From Streptomyces flavidovirens DSM 40150 (GTDB lineage: Bacteria > Actinomycetota > Actinomycetes > Streptomycetales > Streptomycetaceae), in the NCBI RefSeq assembly GCF_000429085.1, contig NZ_AUBE01000001.1:62001-126000 (forward strand): DNA of 64,000 bases. Direction: 5' to 3'. The position numbers were made by a program, and so were the translations under genes. Positions 34,177 to 43,734 of the stretch are shown piece after piece. The notes under the pieces were generated by a model. That model saw nothing but the letters and a program-made list of their open reading frames with translations, was not told the DNA's origin and did no database searches. The number at the start of each line of letters is the position of its first letter. Positions within the stretch are counted from its first letter, which is position 1.

Positions 34177-34692
34177 TCACACCCCGTCCCCCAGCCGGTA
34201 CGCCGTATGGTCCCGCCACTGTTCCCCGTCCCGGACGATCAGGTGCACCGTCTCGACCCGCGACGTCACGGGCAGGGCGGGCGCGCACTGCGCCTCCAGG
34301 GCGTCGTACGCGCGCTCCCAAGTGTCCGGTCCCTCGTGATTGGCGATCGTCAGGTGCGGGTCGAGACCTTCACCGAACAGACCCCGGTACGGCACCGCCT
34401 CGGGCCAGCGCCCGGTGAGCTCCTTGGTGAGCGCCCGTATCGGATCGGCCGGCCGGGGAGCGAGGAAGAGGACGCCCGGATACCGCCCGAACTCGGAGAA
34501 CGTCAGGTCGAATGGGTCGTACGAGCGGAACAGTTCCAGCAGTTCGCGGTGGACAGGACCGGTGGTCCGGCTCTCGTGCAGGAACGGGTAGAGCACGGTG
34601 ACATGGGCGGGAAACCCGGCCCTGACGAGCGGATCGGCCTCGGGCACCTTGATGGTCAGAGCCGTGTCCCCGGCCACATCCGGCCACCCCAC
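34177..34692 (-). CDS. 2'-5' RNA ligase family (2H phosphoesterase) protein
   Basis: A 171-residue 2H phosphoesterase with both HxT motifs: HVTVLYPF near residue 30 and HLTIANH near residue 113. Family members hydrolyse cyclic phosphates or 2'-5' bonds in RNA; the substrate here is unknown. GTG 34692 has GGGGGGCGGGG upstream. The gene converges on the SIS gene with only three bases between stops, and lies 65 bases after the permease gene on the same strand. Confidence 0.88.
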   Translation of the reverse strand: MGWPDVAGDTALTIKVPEADPLVRAGFPAHVTVLYPFLHESRTTGPVHRELLELFRSYDPFDLTFSEFGRYPGVLFLAPRPADPIRALTKELTGRWPEAVPYRGLFGEGLDPHLTIANHEGPDTWERAYDALEAQCAPALPVTSRVETVHLIVRDGEQWRDHTAYRLGDGV

Positions 34693-34757
34693 TGCCCCGC
34701 CCCCCTCTCGCCCGGTGAGGGGCCAAGGAAATCACAGCCCGGCCCGGCAAGCCGCTC

Positions 34758-36110
34758 TCAGCCCCTCCGCGTCCCCTGCCTCCTCCGCCTCCGTACGGCT
34801 GCCAGTACGCCGAGCAGCACACCCACCACCAGCACGAGCAGCCCGCGCGTCCACACCTCGCGTTCGATCTGTGTCGCGAGAACGACGCACGACAGCGCAC
34901 CGAGTACGGCGACCGTGGTGGGTGTCCTGAAGTGGCCGTGCGGTACTTCGTCACGGCGCAGGACGAGCACGGCCGTATTGACGACGAAGAACACGACGAG
35001 GAGCAGCAGCACAAGGGTTGAGGCGAGGGCGGCCACGTCCCCGGTGACCGCGAGCAGGAGTGACAGTGCCGTGGTGGCGGCGATCGCCGCCCAGGGGGTG
35101 CGGCGGCCGGGCAGCACCTTGGTCAGGACGCCGGGCAGGAGCCCGTCGCGTGCCATGCCGTAGGCGAGCCGGGAGGACATGATGCCGGTGAGCAGCGCGC
35201 CGTTGGCGACCGCGACGAGCGCGACGGCGCCGAAGAGCCAGGGCGGTACTCCCCCGGCGGCCTCGACCACTTCGAGCAGCGGTCCGCTGGACTCGGCGAG
35301 CGTTTTCGTGTCGACGGCCGCACCGGCGGCGACGCCCACCACCGCGTAGACCAGGCCGGCCGTGGCGAGCGCGCCGAAGAGGGCGCGGGGGTAGGAGCGC
35401 CGTGGGTCGCGGGTCTCCTCGGCGACGTTGACCGACGTCTCGAATCCGACGAAGGAGTAGAAGGCGAGGACGGACCCGCTCAGGACCGCCGCCGCGGGCC
35501 CGTGTTCGGGCGTACCGAGCTGCGTCAGTGCGCTCAGGTCGCCGTCGCCCCGCAGCACCACCCAGGCGCCGAGTCCGGCGACCAGCAGGAGGCCGCCCAC
35601 CTCGATGACGGTGGCCACGACGTTGGCGCGCGTCGATTCGCTGATGCCGCGGGCGTTGAGCAGGGCGAGCGCGGTGAGGAACACCACCGCCACCAGCACC
35701 ACGGGCAGGGAAACGAAAACCGCCAGGTAGTCCCCGCCGAAACCCCTGGCGAGAGCCGCGACGGAGACGATGCCCGCGGCGAGCATGCAGAAGCCGGCGA
35801 GGAGCCCGGCGAACGGCCCGTAGGCGAGGGTGGCGTAGTGGGACGCGCCGCCCGCCCGTGGGTATTTGGTGGCGAGTTCGGCGTACGAGGAAGCGGTCAG
35901 CAGGGCCAGGCAGAGCGCTACGCCCAGGGGCACCCACACGGCGCCGCCCGACTCGGCGGCGACCTGGCCCACCAGGACGTACACGCCCGCGCCGAGGACA
36001 TCGCCCAGGATGAAGAAGTAGAGCAGCGGTGTCGTGAGGGCACGCCTGAGCGCGGTGCCCGATGTGGGCCCCGCAGGTGCCGGCCCTGTGTCCACTGCCC
36101 CGTGCGCCAC
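34758..36110 (-). CDS. APC-family amino acid permease
   Basis: A 450-residue amino acid/polyamine transporter with about 12 membrane helices. The first helix carries the broken-helix signature GDVLGAGVYVLVGQVA, and helix 6 the segment LAFYSFVGFETSVNVAEETRDP. The family imports or exchanges amino acids by proton coupling; the substrate cannot be read. It may be in one unit with the 2H gene. The katE hairpin lies just upstream. Confidence 0.9.
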   Translation of the reverse strand: MAHGAVDTGPAPAGPTSGTALRRALTTPLLYFFILGDVLGAGVYVLVGQVAAESGGAVWVPLGVALCLALLTASSYAELATKYPRAGGASHYATLAYGPFAGLLAGFCMLAAGIVSVAALARGFGGDYLAVFVSLPVVLVAVVFLTALALLNARGISESTRANVVATVIEVGGLLLVAGLGAWVVLRGDGDLSALTQLGTPEHGPAAAVLSGSVLAFYSFVGFETSVNVAEETRDPRRSYPRALFGALATAGLVYAVVGVAAGAAVDTKTLAESSGPLLEVVEAAGGVPPWLFGAVALVAVANGALLTGIMSSRLAYGMARDGLLPGVLTKVLPGRRTPWAAIAATTALSLLLAVTGDVAALASTLVLLLLVVFFVVNTAVLVLRRDEVPHGHFRTPTTVAVLGALSCVVLATQIEREVWTRGLLVLVVGVLLGVLAAVRRRRRQGTRRG

Positions 36111-36142
36111 AACAGCTTCCTTTCGTACGAGATGTCACTCTG

Positions 36143-36187
36143 CTGATGCCGCGTCATGGGCGCGGTCGGCCCATGACGCGGCATCAG
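36143..36187 (-). terminator. 18-bp hairpin downstream of katE
   Basis: Bases 36143-36160 pair exactly with 36170-36187 over a nine-base loop. It lies 38 bases beyond the katE stop on the minus strand, before the permease gene. Confidence 0.85.
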
Positions 36188-36224
36188 GACCAGGCCCCGG
36201 AGAGCTGGGGAGGATCAGACAGGA

Positions 36225-38507
36225 TCAGACGGCGATCGGAAAGCGATCCCACACCCGGTGCTGCCCCAGGAGCTGCTTGATCTGCTCCAGCGTGCCCGTA
36301 CCGCTGTCGCCGGTCACGACGCCCGGCGTGCCGACGGGAATGCCCGCGGACTCCAGGACACGCTCGGCGCCCGCCCAGCCGCCGATGGCCTTGCCGTGCC
36401 GGAACGCCTCCGACAGCATCAGCTGCACCCGTGGATCGGTCGCCGCGCCGGCCGGCGCCACCGCCTCGGCGGCCTTGGCGTCCCGCGCGCCGTACGCGTC
36501 GCTGCCGATGCCGGGCACGCCCGCCACGAGAATGGCGTCGTACTCGACAGAACGCGCGGTGACGTACGTGCGCTGGACGGCGAGCGGCTCGCCGCCGCCG
36601 CCTTCGAGCTTGCCGCCCGCCGGCGCGATCACCAGCGGGACCATCCCGGCCTCCAGGACGGCCTCCCGTACCGACCGCACACCGTCCAGGTCGCCGTCGG
36701 CGTCGGTGACGATCCCGACGATGCGTCCGTCCAGCGGCCACGTCTGTCCGAGCTGCGACAGGGCCGGGCTCGGGTCGGGGGTCGTCAGCGACACGGTGGC
36801 CGCCGGCGCCGGCAGGCCGAGGCCCATGGCGACCTGTTCGCACAGTTCCGGGTCGATGTTGGCGAGCACCTTCAGCCCGCGCTCCTTGATGGCCGTCTCG
36901 TAACACTTCCCGAGCTCGAAGGTGTACGCCGCGATGATGTGCTCGCGCTCGACGGGCGTCATGCTGAGCCAGAACAGCCGGGGCTGGCTGAAGTGATCCG
37001 CGAAGGATGCGGGAGCCTCGCGCACCTTCCGCGCCGCCGCCACCTCCCTGGGCACCTCGATGTACGCCCCGGTGTCCGCGCCCGCCAGGAACGGGCAGCC
37101 GCCGTCGAGAGAATTGGGCCGGTAGGGGGCCGCGCCGGTGTGCACGGCCGTCTGGTGCATGCCGTCGCGGTTCATGTCGTTGACCGGCGCGTGGGTGCGG
37201 TTGACCGGGATCTGGGCGAAGTTGGGGCCGCCGAGCCGGCTGATCTGGGTGTCCAGGTACGAGAAGAGCCGGCCACTGAGCAGCGGGTCGTCCGTGATGT
37301 CGATGCCGGGCACCAGATGGCCGGGGTGGAAGGCGACCTGCTCGGTCTCGGCGAAGAAGTTCGACGGGTTGGCGTTGAGCGTCAGCAGCCCGATCGGCTG
37401 TACGGGCGCCAGCTCCTCCGGGACGATGTTCGTCGGGTCGAGCAGGTCGATGCCCTCGAACACCTGCTCCGGGGTGTCAGGGAAGGTCTGGATGCCGAGC
37501 TCCCACTGCGGGTACGCGCCGGCCTCGATCGCGTCGGCGAGGTCCCGGCGGTGGAAGTCGGGATCCATCCCGTTGATCAGCTGCGCTTCCTCCCACACCA
37601 GCGAGTGCACGCCGAGCTTGGGCTTCCAGTGGAACTTCACCAGCGTCGTCGCGCCCTCAGCGTTGACCAGGCGGAAGGTGTGGACGCCGAAGCCCTCCAT
37701 CATCCGGAAGGAACGCGGAATGCCGCGGTCCGACATGTTCCACAGGGTGTGGTGGGTCGCCTCGGTGTGCAGGGTGACGAAGTCCCAGAAGGTGTCGTGC
37801 GCGCTCTGCGCCTGGGGGATCTCCCGGTCCGGGTGCGGCTTGCCGGCATGGATGATGTCGGGGAACTTGATCGCGTCCTGGATGAAGAAGACCGGGATGT
37901 TGTTGGCGACGAGGTCGAAGGTGCCCTCGTCCGTATAGAACTTCGTCGCGAACCCACGTGTGTCCCGCACGGTGTCCGACGAACCGCGCGACCCGAGGAC
38001 GGTCGAGAACCGCGTGAACACCGGCGTCTCGACGCCCTTCCCGAGGAAGGCCGCCTTGGTGATCCGCTCGGCGGTCCCGTAGCCCTGGAAGACGCCGTGC
38101 GCCGCGGCGCCGCGCGCGTGCACGACCCGCTCCGGGATGCGCTCGTGGTCGAAATGAGTGATCTTCTCGCGCAGATGGTGGTCCTGAAGAAGCACCGGCC
38201 CGCGCGCACCGGCCTTGAGGGAGTGATCGGTGTCGTACAGCCGGGCGCCCTGAGCCGTGGTCAGGTACGCGTCGCCCTGGGCCATGTCGGCCTGCGCGGC
38301 GCCGGTGGGCCTGCCGGTGGGGCTGACCGTCTCGGGGCCGCTCTGGTCGGGCTTGGGCGGCAGCGGCGCCCGGACGCCGGTCGGCTCGTCGACCGGCGGC
38401 GACTCGGCGCCGGGCTTCCCCGGAATCCCGTTCTCCGGCCCTTCGTCACCGCTGAGCACCTCGGCGGCCTTCGCCGCGACGGCTTTCACCGGGTTCTTCT
38501 CGCTCAT
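36225..38507 (-). CDS. katE: large-subunit monofunctional catalase
   Basis: A 760-residue clade 2 (HPII-like) catalase that dismutates hydrogen peroxide. The essential histidine is H130 in [12 protein letters not shown], the asparagine follows in [19 protein letters not shown], and the heme-ligating tyrosine is in [13 protein letters not shown]. Residues beyond about 600 form the flavodoxin/GATase-like C-terminal domain ([13 protein letters not shown]) of the large subunit. The N-terminal 75 residues are a low-complexity arm. It is transcribed alone, with its own hairpin terminator. Confidence 0.97.
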   Translation of the reverse strand: MSEKNPVKAVAAKAAEVLSGDEGPENGIPGKPGAESPPVDEPTGVRAPLPPKPDQSGPETVSPTGRPTGAAQADMAQGDAYLTTAQGARLYDTDHSLKAGARGPVLLQDHHLREKITHFDHERIPERVVHARGAAAHGVFQGYGTAERITKAAFLGKGVETPVFTRFSTVLGSRGSSDTVRDTRGFATKFYTDEGTFDLVANNIPVFFIQDAIKFPDIIHAGKPHPDREIPQAQSAHDTFWDFVTLHTEATHHTLWNMSDRGIPRSFRMMEGFGVHTFRLVNAEGATTLVKFHWKPKLGVHSLVWEEAQLINGMDPDFHRRDLADAIEAGAYPQWELGIQTFPDTPEQVFEGIDLLDPTNIVPEELAPVQPIGLLTLNANPSNFFAETEQVAFHPGHLVPGIDITDDPLLSGRLFSYLDTQISRLGGPNFAQIPVNRTHAPVNDMNRDGMHQTAVHTGAAPYRPNSLDGGCPFLAGADTGAYIEVPREVAAARKVREAPASFADHFSQPRLFWLSMTPVEREHIIAAYTFELGKCYETAIKERGLKVLANIDPELCEQVAMGLGLPAPAATVSLTTPDPSPALSQLGQTWPLDGRIVGIVTDADGDLDGVRSVREAVLEAGMVPLVIAPAGGKLEGGGGEPLAVQRTYVTARSVEYDAILVAGVPGIGSDAYGARDAKAAEAVAPAGAATDPRVQLMLSEAFRHGKAIGGWAGAERVLESAGIPVGTPGVVTGDSGTGTLEQIKQLLGQHRVWDRFPIAV

Positions 38508-38662
38508 CTGTTCTCCAACCGTGTGGGGGCAACGTCACAGCTATGACCCGCACCGCAGAAGAGGAAACTGCGCCTCGGGCCACCCGCGACCGCACGCACC
38601 TGCACCTGTGACGGCGCCGTGCGAGTACCCAGCACCCGGCCCCCGAACCGGCCGTATTCACT

Positions 38663-38699
38663 CCGGACGGTGGCCGGACGTCGCCCGGCCACCGTCCGG
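38663..38699 (-). terminator. 15-bp hairpin after the sugar operon
   Basis: CCGGACGGTGGCCGG (38663-38677) pairs exactly with 38685-38699 over a seven-base loop. It is immediately downstream of the E1 beta gene on the minus strand and marks the left edge of the biosynthetic cluster. The remainder of 38508-38662 is the katE upstream region. Confidence 0.8.
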
Positions 38700-38712
38700 C
38701 GCCCACCCCGGC

Positions 38713-39747
38713 TCAGTACGGTCCGACGAAACCCGCCGTGACCCCGGTCAGCCTGGGGACGGCGCTCCCGTCGCCGCCGACCAGCTCGAGGCACGCGGCC
38801 GCGATACTGCCGGCGTCGGGGTGGAACGCGTCCTCCAGGGGGGCGGACACCGGCGCCGGACAGTCCGGCGGCGTGACCCGGCGAACCGGCCGGCGCAGCG
38901 CGTCCGGTACGTTCTCGGCGACCACGGCGGCCACCTCCGCGGCGAAGCCGTAACGGGCCCAGCTGGTGTCCGCCACCACCAGCCGCCCGGTCTTCGCCAC
39001 CGACTCGCAGATGAGGTCGTCGTCCAGCGGGCGGATGCTGCGTACGTCGATGACCTCGACACTGACGCCCTGGCGGGCCAGCAGATCGGCGGCGCGCTCG
39101 GCCTCGTACACCATCAGCGAGGCCGCGACGACCGTCACGTCCGTGCCGGACCGGGCGACGCGGCCGCGGCCGAAGGGGACCGGCACCGGCTCCGGCGGAA
39201 CGTCGCCCTCGACCTGGTACAGGCCGCGGTTCTCCAGCAGCAGCACCGGTGTCTCGGAGCGCAGCGCCTGGACGAGCAGCCCCTTGGCGTCGGCGGGCGA
39301 GGCCGGTGTCGCGACGTACAGGCCGGGAAAGTGGCCGAAGACCGACTGCGGGCTCTGGGAGTGTGTGGCGCCCTGGCCCCAGCCACGGCCGACGACGCCC
39401 CGCGTGACCACGGGGACGCCGCCCTGGTCGCCGTACATGTAGCGCCACTTCGCGGCCAGGTTCACCAGCGCGTCCATCTCCAGGAACATGAAGTCCGCGC
39501 GGGAGTGGACCATCAGCGGGCGGCGTCCCATGGCGGCCGCGCCCACGGCGATACCGGCGCACGCGTTCTCGGAGTTGGGCACATCGATCACACGGGACGA
39601 GCCGAAGCGCTCGTACGCCGCGCGGGTCGTCCCGTAGATGCCCTTGTCGTCGTCCACCCCCTCCCCGGCGACGAAGACGCCGGGGTCGGCGGCCATGCAC
39701 TGGACCGTGGCCTCGCTGATCGCCTGCCAGTAAGTGAGCTTGCGCAT
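38713..39747 (-). CDS. 2-oxoacid dehydrogenase E1 beta subunit-like protein
   Basis: A 344-residue transketolase-fold E1 beta subunit. The glutamate that activates thiamine diphosphate is kept in DVPNSENACAGIAVG, with the core ADFMFLEMDALVNLAAKWRYMYG. The C-terminal transketolase domain is present. It follows the alpha subunit gene by four bases. No E2 or E3 gene is in the window, which is unusual for a respiratory dehydrogenase and suggests the pair transfers the ThDP-bound unit directly to another acceptor. Its operon makes a deoxysugar. Alternative: acyl-CoA starter supply using housekeeping E2/E3. Confidence 0.85.
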   Translation of the reverse strand: MRKLTYWQAISEATVQCMAADPGVFVAGEGVDDDKGIYGTTRAAYERFGSSRVIDVPNSENACAGIAVGAAAMGRRPLMVHSRADFMFLEMDALVNLAAKWRYMYGDQGGVPVVTRGVVGRGWGQGATHSQSPQSVFGHFPGLYVATPASPADAKGLLVQALRSETPVLLLENRGLYQVEGDVPPEPVPVPFGRGRVARSGTDVTVVAASLMVYEAERAADLLARQGVSVEVIDVRSIRPLDDDLICESVAKTGRLVVADTSWARYGFAAEVAAVVAENVPDALRRPVRRVTPPDCPAPVSAPLEDAFHPDAGSIAAACLELVGGDGSAVPRLTGVTAGFVGPY

Positions 39748-39751
39748 CTGA

Positions 39752-40759
39752 CTAGTTCCTCCCACGGCCCGTGCCGTGTGTCTGCGGCTCGTAAGCGCCG
39801 TCGAGCAGGTCCCGTACGTCGGGGAAGGCGGCGGCCTTGGCACGCTCGACAGCCCGGCCGGCCTCGGCACGGAACTCGGCGTCCCACGCGTCGATCCGCG
39901 CGTCGATGTCCGGGTCGGCCGCGCGCAGGGCGTCAGCCGCGCCGCGGATCGGACAGCGGGCGATCCAGGAGTCCACCTCGGACTTCGGCCGGTAGCCCCC
40001 GGCCTGGTCGTGGTCCCAGCCGGGGCCGACATGCTCGCGCCAGCGGTAGGTCACCAGCTCCAGGAAGTACGGGCCGTTCCCCGAGCGGCACCATTCGACG
40101 GCCTCGGTGCCCGCCTCGTGGACGGCGAAGACGTCGTTGCCGTCCACGAGGCGGGACGGCATGCCGTAGCCCTGTGCGCGCTCCCGGATGCTCGTCCCGG
40201 GGGGCTGGCGGGCGCTGAGCGGCGAGGCGATCGAGTACTGGTTGTTCTCGCAGACGAAGACGACCGGGAGCCGGTGGACCATGGCGAAGTTCAGCGCCTC
40301 GTGGAACGTGCCCTCCTCGGACGCGCCGTCACCGAAGAAGGTCAGCGCCACCCGCGGGGCCCCTTCCATGGCGAACGCCCAGGCCGCGCCGACGGCGACC
40401 GGGATCATCTCGCCCAGGATCGCCGCCGAGCCGCCGAAGCCGGCCGCCCTGTCCATGAGGTGCACCGAACCGCCGCGCCCGCGGGCGCACCCGCTCACCT
40501 TTCCGTACAGCTCGGCGACCATGGCGTCCAGGTCGCCGCCCTTGGCGAGGTAGGGCGCGTGCGAGCGGTGGCCGCTGTAGACGACGTCCGTGCGCCGGGC
40601 CGCCGCGCAGATCCCGGCCGAGGTGGCCTCCTGACCGATGGAGAAATGGGTGGGGGTACGCATCTGCTGCTCTTCGCGGTACAGGTCCGCCAGCGTCTCC
40701 TCCACACAGCGGATACGCACCATGTCGCGCACCAGCCGGCGCTGAACCGAAGACATCAC
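39752..40759 (-). CDS. 2-oxoacid dehydrogenase E1 alpha subunit-like protein
   Basis: A 335-residue thiamine diphosphate-binding E1 alpha subunit. The ThDP motif is FFGDGASEEGTFHEALN running to CENNQYS (GDG to NN). The loop that in classical E1 proteins reads YRxRGH appears as YRWREHVGPG, so the conserved Gly-His pair is altered. The start is GTG 40759 (ATG one codon later), with AAGGAG upstream. Similar pairs occur in the avilamycin cluster (AviB1/AviB2), where they are linked to a two-carbon sugar branch; this parallel is from memory. Confidence 0.85.
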   Translation of the reverse strand: MMSSVQRRLVRDMVRIRCVEETLADLYREEQQMRTPTHFSIGQEATSAGICAAARRTDVVYSGHRSHAPYLAKGGDLDAMVAELYGKVSGCARGRGGSVHLMDRAAGFGGSAAILGEMIPVAVGAAWAFAMEGAPRVALTFFGDGASEEGTFHEALNFAMVHRLPVVFVCENNQYSIASPLSARQPPGTSIRERAQGYGMPSRLVDGNDVFAVHEAGTEAVEWCRSGNGPYFLELVTYRWREHVGPGWDHDQAGGYRPKSEVDSWIARCPIRGAADALRAADPDIDARIDAWDAEFRAEAGRAVERAKAAAFPDVRDLLDGAYEPQTHGTGRGRN

Positions 40760-40832
40760 GAGCCGCTCCTTTCCAGGACGTTCAAAGGGTGTGCCGGTCG
40801 TTTCGCGGTGGTGGCCCGAGCCGTCGGCCGGG

Positions 40833-41054
40833 TCACCGGTACTGCCAGCCCGGCCGGGCCCGGCCGGCCCAGGTGCCGTCCGCCGGGGCGGCCTGCGCCC
40901 CGCGCGACCAGCGCGGGTACGGGGCCGTAGCGGCGGACTGCTCCCCGGCGCCGTCCCGCGACAGTGCGAGTACGGCGACCGTGAGGGCGGCCAGTTCCTC
41001 CGGCGCCGGATTCCCGCGTACGACGCGCAGCAGCGCGGTGTCGCGGGCGGTCAC
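40833..41054 (-). CDS. acyl-CoA carboxylase epsilon subunit
   Basis: A 73-residue protein of the actinobacterial acyl-CoA carboxylase epsilon family, with the diagnostic start LLRVVRGNPAPEELAALTVAVLAL and a short tail ending in SRGAQAAPADGTWAGRARPGW-like residues (final WQYR). It stabilises the alpha-beta complex. GTG 41054 overlaps the beta stop by four bases, so the two are coupled. Confidence 0.9.
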   Translation of the reverse strand: MTARDTALLRVVRGNPAPEELAALTVAVLALSRDGAGEQSAATAPYPRWSRGAQAAPADGTWAGRARPGWQYR

Positions 41055-42724
41055 TGGGGCTGGTTCCCGTGCTTGCGGCTGGGCAGCGCCGTGTACTTCG
41101 ACCGCAGCATCCGCAGGGCGCCGATGAGCTTCACGCGTGTCTGGGCCGGGTGGATGACATCGTCGACGAGCCCGTGCTCGGCCGCGTAATAGGGGTGCAT
41201 CAGCTTGTCCTGGTACTCCCTGATCAGCCGCTCCCGAGTGCCTTCGGGGTCGTCCGACGCGGCGATCTCCCGGCGGAAGATCACATTGGCGGCGCCCTCC
41301 GCGCCCATCACGGCGATCTCGTTCGTCGGCCACGCCAGCGTCAGATCCGCGCCGATGGCCTGCGAGTCCATGACGATGTACGCACCGCCGTACGCCTTGC
41401 GCAGCACCACCGAGATCCGGGGCACGGTGGCGTTGCAGTACGCGTACAGCAGCTTGGCGCCGTGCCGGATGACCCCGCCGTGCTCCTGGTCCACGCCCGG
41501 CAGAAAGCCGGGTACGTCCACCAGCGTGACGAGCGGGATGTTGAAGGCGTCGCAGAACTGGACGAAACGCGCGGCCTTCTCGGACGAGGAGATGTCCAGC
41601 ACGCCCGCCAGGTCGCATGGCTGGTTGGCGACGATCCCGACGACCTGGCCGCCCATCCGGGCCAGCGCGCAGATCACGTTGCCCGCCCAGCGTTGGTGCA
41701 CTTCGAAGAACTCGCCGTCGTCCGCCAGCTCCTCGATCACCGCACGCATGTCGTACGCCCGTCCGCGCTCGGCGGGCACCAGGTCCACCAGCGACTCGGT
41801 GAGCCGGTCCACGGGGTCCTCCACCGGGACAGCGGGTGGCAGTTCCCGGTTGTTGGCGGGCAGCAGCGACAGCAGGTACCGCAGCTCCTGGAGGCACTCC
41901 TCCTCGTCGTCGTAGACGAACTGGGCCACGCCGGAGATGCCGGTGTGGACGTCGGCGCCGCCGAGTTCGTTCTGGGTGACGGACTCGCCGGTGACCGCCT
42001 GGACCACGTCCGGTCCGGTGATGAACATCTGCGAGGTGTCGCGGACCATGAAGACGAAGTCGGTCAGCGCGGGCGAGTACGCCGCACCGCCCGCGCACGG
42101 GCCCATGATCACGCTGATCTGGGGGATCACCCCGGAGTTGCGGACATTGCGCTGGAAGATCCCGCCGTACCCGGCGAGCGCCGTGACCCCCTCCTGGATG
42201 CGGGCACCCGCGCCGTCGCACAGGCCGACGATCGGCGCCCCGGCCGCCGCGGCCATGTCCATGATCTTGTGGATCTTGGTGGCGTGGGCCTCACCGAGCG
42301 CCCCGCCGAAGATGCGGAAGTCGTGGGCGTACACGAAGACCTCACGGCCGTCGACCAGTCCCCAGCCGGTGATCACGCCGTCGGAGTGCGGGCGCTTGTC
42401 CTCCATGCCGAAGCCGGTGGCGCGGTGCCGCCGCAGTCCCTCGACCTCGGTGAAGGTGTCCTGGTCGAAGAGCAGGTCTATGCGTTCACGCGCGGTGAGT
42501 TTCCCCTTCGCGTGCTGTGCCTCGGTGGCCTTCGGGGAGGGGCCGCGCAGCACCCGCTCCTGCAGCTCGACCAGGTCCGCCACCCGGCTCGCGGTGGGCC
42601 GTACGGGCTGGTCGCCGCTCGGGTACGGGGGCGCCTGCGGTGGTGCGGCGGGGCCGGGCACGGGCGCGTGCGGTGCCCCCTTCTCCCGCAGCCGTCCCAC
42701 GGGGGTGTCCTCGATGATGGTCAT
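41051..42724 (-). CDS. acyl-CoA carboxylase beta (carboxyltransferase) subunit
   Basis: A 557-residue carboxyltransferase of the AccB/PccB type, moving carboxyl from biotin to acetyl-CoA or propionyl-CoA. Core segments are VYAHDFRIFGGALGEAHATKI, MGPCAGGAAYSPALTDFVFM and VDVPGFLPGVDQEHGGVIRHGAKLL. The first 45 residues are a proline-rich extension. The biotin-carrying alpha subunit is missing here, so a housekeeping one must be used. It presumably supplies malonyl-CoA for the polyketide. The ATG at 42724 overlaps the ketoreductase stop (ATGA). Confidence 0.94.
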   Translation of the reverse strand: MTIIEDTPVGRLREKGAPHAPVPGPAAPPQAPPYPSGDQPVRPTASRVADLVELQERVLRGPSPKATEAQHAKGKLTARERIDLLFDQDTFTEVEGLRRHRATGFGMEDKRPHSDGVITGWGLVDGREVFVYAHDFRIFGGALGEAHATKIHKIMDMAAAAGAPIVGLCDGAGARIQEGVTALAGYGGIFQRNVRNSGVIPQISVIMGPCAGGAAYSPALTDFVFMVRDTSQMFITGPDVVQAVTGESVTQNELGGADVHTGISGVAQFVYDDEEECLQELRYLLSLLPANNRELPPAVPVEDPVDRLTESLVDLVPAERGRAYDMRAVIEELADDGEFFEVHQRWAGNVICALARMGGQVVGIVANQPCDLAGVLDISSSEKAARFVQFCDAFNIPLVTLVDVPGFLPGVDQEHGGVIRHGAKLLYAYCNATVPRISVVLRKAYGGAYIVMDSQAIGADLTLAWPTNEIAVMGAEGAANVIFRREIAASDDPEGTRERLIREYQDKLMHPYYAAEHGLVDDVIHPAQTRVKLIGALRMLRSKYTALPSRKHGNQPQ

Positions 42725-43734
42725 CTGTGTCCTTCCGCTGCATAGGGGGTGTGGGACAGCCGGCGTATCCCGTCGAGCAGTTCGGCCTGCTCCATACAGG
42801 CCTGTGCGTCCGGTGCGCCGGCCAGGCCCGCGCGGCAGGCCGCCGCGAAGGCCCGCACCGTACGGGAGACCTGGTCGGCCGGCTCCAGCACGATCTCCTC
42901 GGCCCGGCCACCGCGCTTCAGCCGGATCACCGGCCGGTGGTCCGGCGGCGGGGTGAAGGCCCGTTCCAGCGTGATCCGCCCCGCGCTGCCCCAGAGCTCG
43001 TACGACGACCGGTAGCCGTGGTCCATACCGAAGGCGAGCTGAGCGGTGACACCGCGCTTGGAGCGCAGCAGGGCGGTTCCGGACGTCTCGACGGCGGCGT
43101 ACGAGCCGCGTTCCAGGACCGCCCCGGCCACGCTCAGCGGGCTCCCGAGAAAGTACGCGGCGGCTCGGGCCGGGTAGATCCCGATGTCCAGGAGCGCCCC
43201 GCCGCCCAGTTCGGGCGCGTGGCGGATGTCGCCCGCCGGCAGGCGTGGCACGCCGAACCGCGCGCTGAAGGAGCGCAGTTCGCCGATCGCGCCGTCGTCG
43301 AGCAGCTCCCGGACCCGGATGTGCTGGGGATGGTGGAGAAACATCACGTTCTCCATCAGCACCAGCCCACGGGTCCGGGCCAGCGAGAGCAGCCGCCGGG
43401 TCGCGGCCGGGTCGGTGGTGAGCGGCTTCTCCGCCAGCACGTGTTTGCCGGCCCGCAGCGCCGCCTCGGTCCACGGCGCGTGCAGGGCGACCGGCAGGGG
43501 TACGTACACCGCGTCGACCGAGTCCATCGCGAGCAGCTCCGCGTAGCCCTCCACCGGTACGCAGCCGTATCGTCGGGCCACCGCGGCGGCCCGGCGGCCG
43601 TCCCGGCTGGCCACCGCGGCGACCTCGGTGTCCGGTGCGCCGGCGAAGGCGGGCAGCAGCCGGCGCCGGGCGATGTCCGCACAGCCCAGCACCCCGATCC
43701 GCAGTGGCGGGTTGGCGGCCACGGGCTCAGCCAT
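42721..43734 (-). CDS. NDP-hexose 3-ketoreductase (Gfo/Idh/MocA family)
   Basis: A 337-residue oxidoreductase with the Rossmann motif IGVLGCADIARRRLLPAF and the catalytic EKP in HVLAEKPLTTDP. In 2-deoxysugar pathways such enzymes (UrdT/LanT/KijD10 group) reduce the 3-keto group left by the 2,3-dehydratase. The gene overlaps the 2,3-dehydratase gene by eight bases and the carboxylase gene by four. The neighbour pair makes the 2-deoxygenation assignment strong. Confidence 0.92.
   Translation of the reverse strand: MAEPVAANPPLRIGVLGCADIARRRLLPAFAGAPDTEVAAVASRDGRRAAAVARRYGCVPVEGYAELLAMDSVDAVYVPLPVALHAPWTEAALRAGKHVLAEKPLTTDPAATRRLLSLARTRGLVLMENVMFLHHPQHIRVRELLDDGAIGELRSFSARFGVPRLPAGDIRHAPELGGGALLDIGIYPARAAAYFLGSPLSVAGAVLERGSYAAVETSGTALLRSKRGVTAQLAFGMDHGYRSSYELWGSAGRITLERAFTPPPDHRPVIRLKRGGRAEEIVLEPADQVSRTVRAFAAACRAGLAGAPDAQACMEQAELLDGIRRLSHTPYAAEGHR

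Noticed and set aside
38713-40759. E1 alpha/beta as a housekeeping pyruvate dehydrogenase
   Set aside because: They lie within a tightly packed sugar operon without E2/E3, and Streptomyces mainly uses a fused E1 for pyruvate dehydrogenase.
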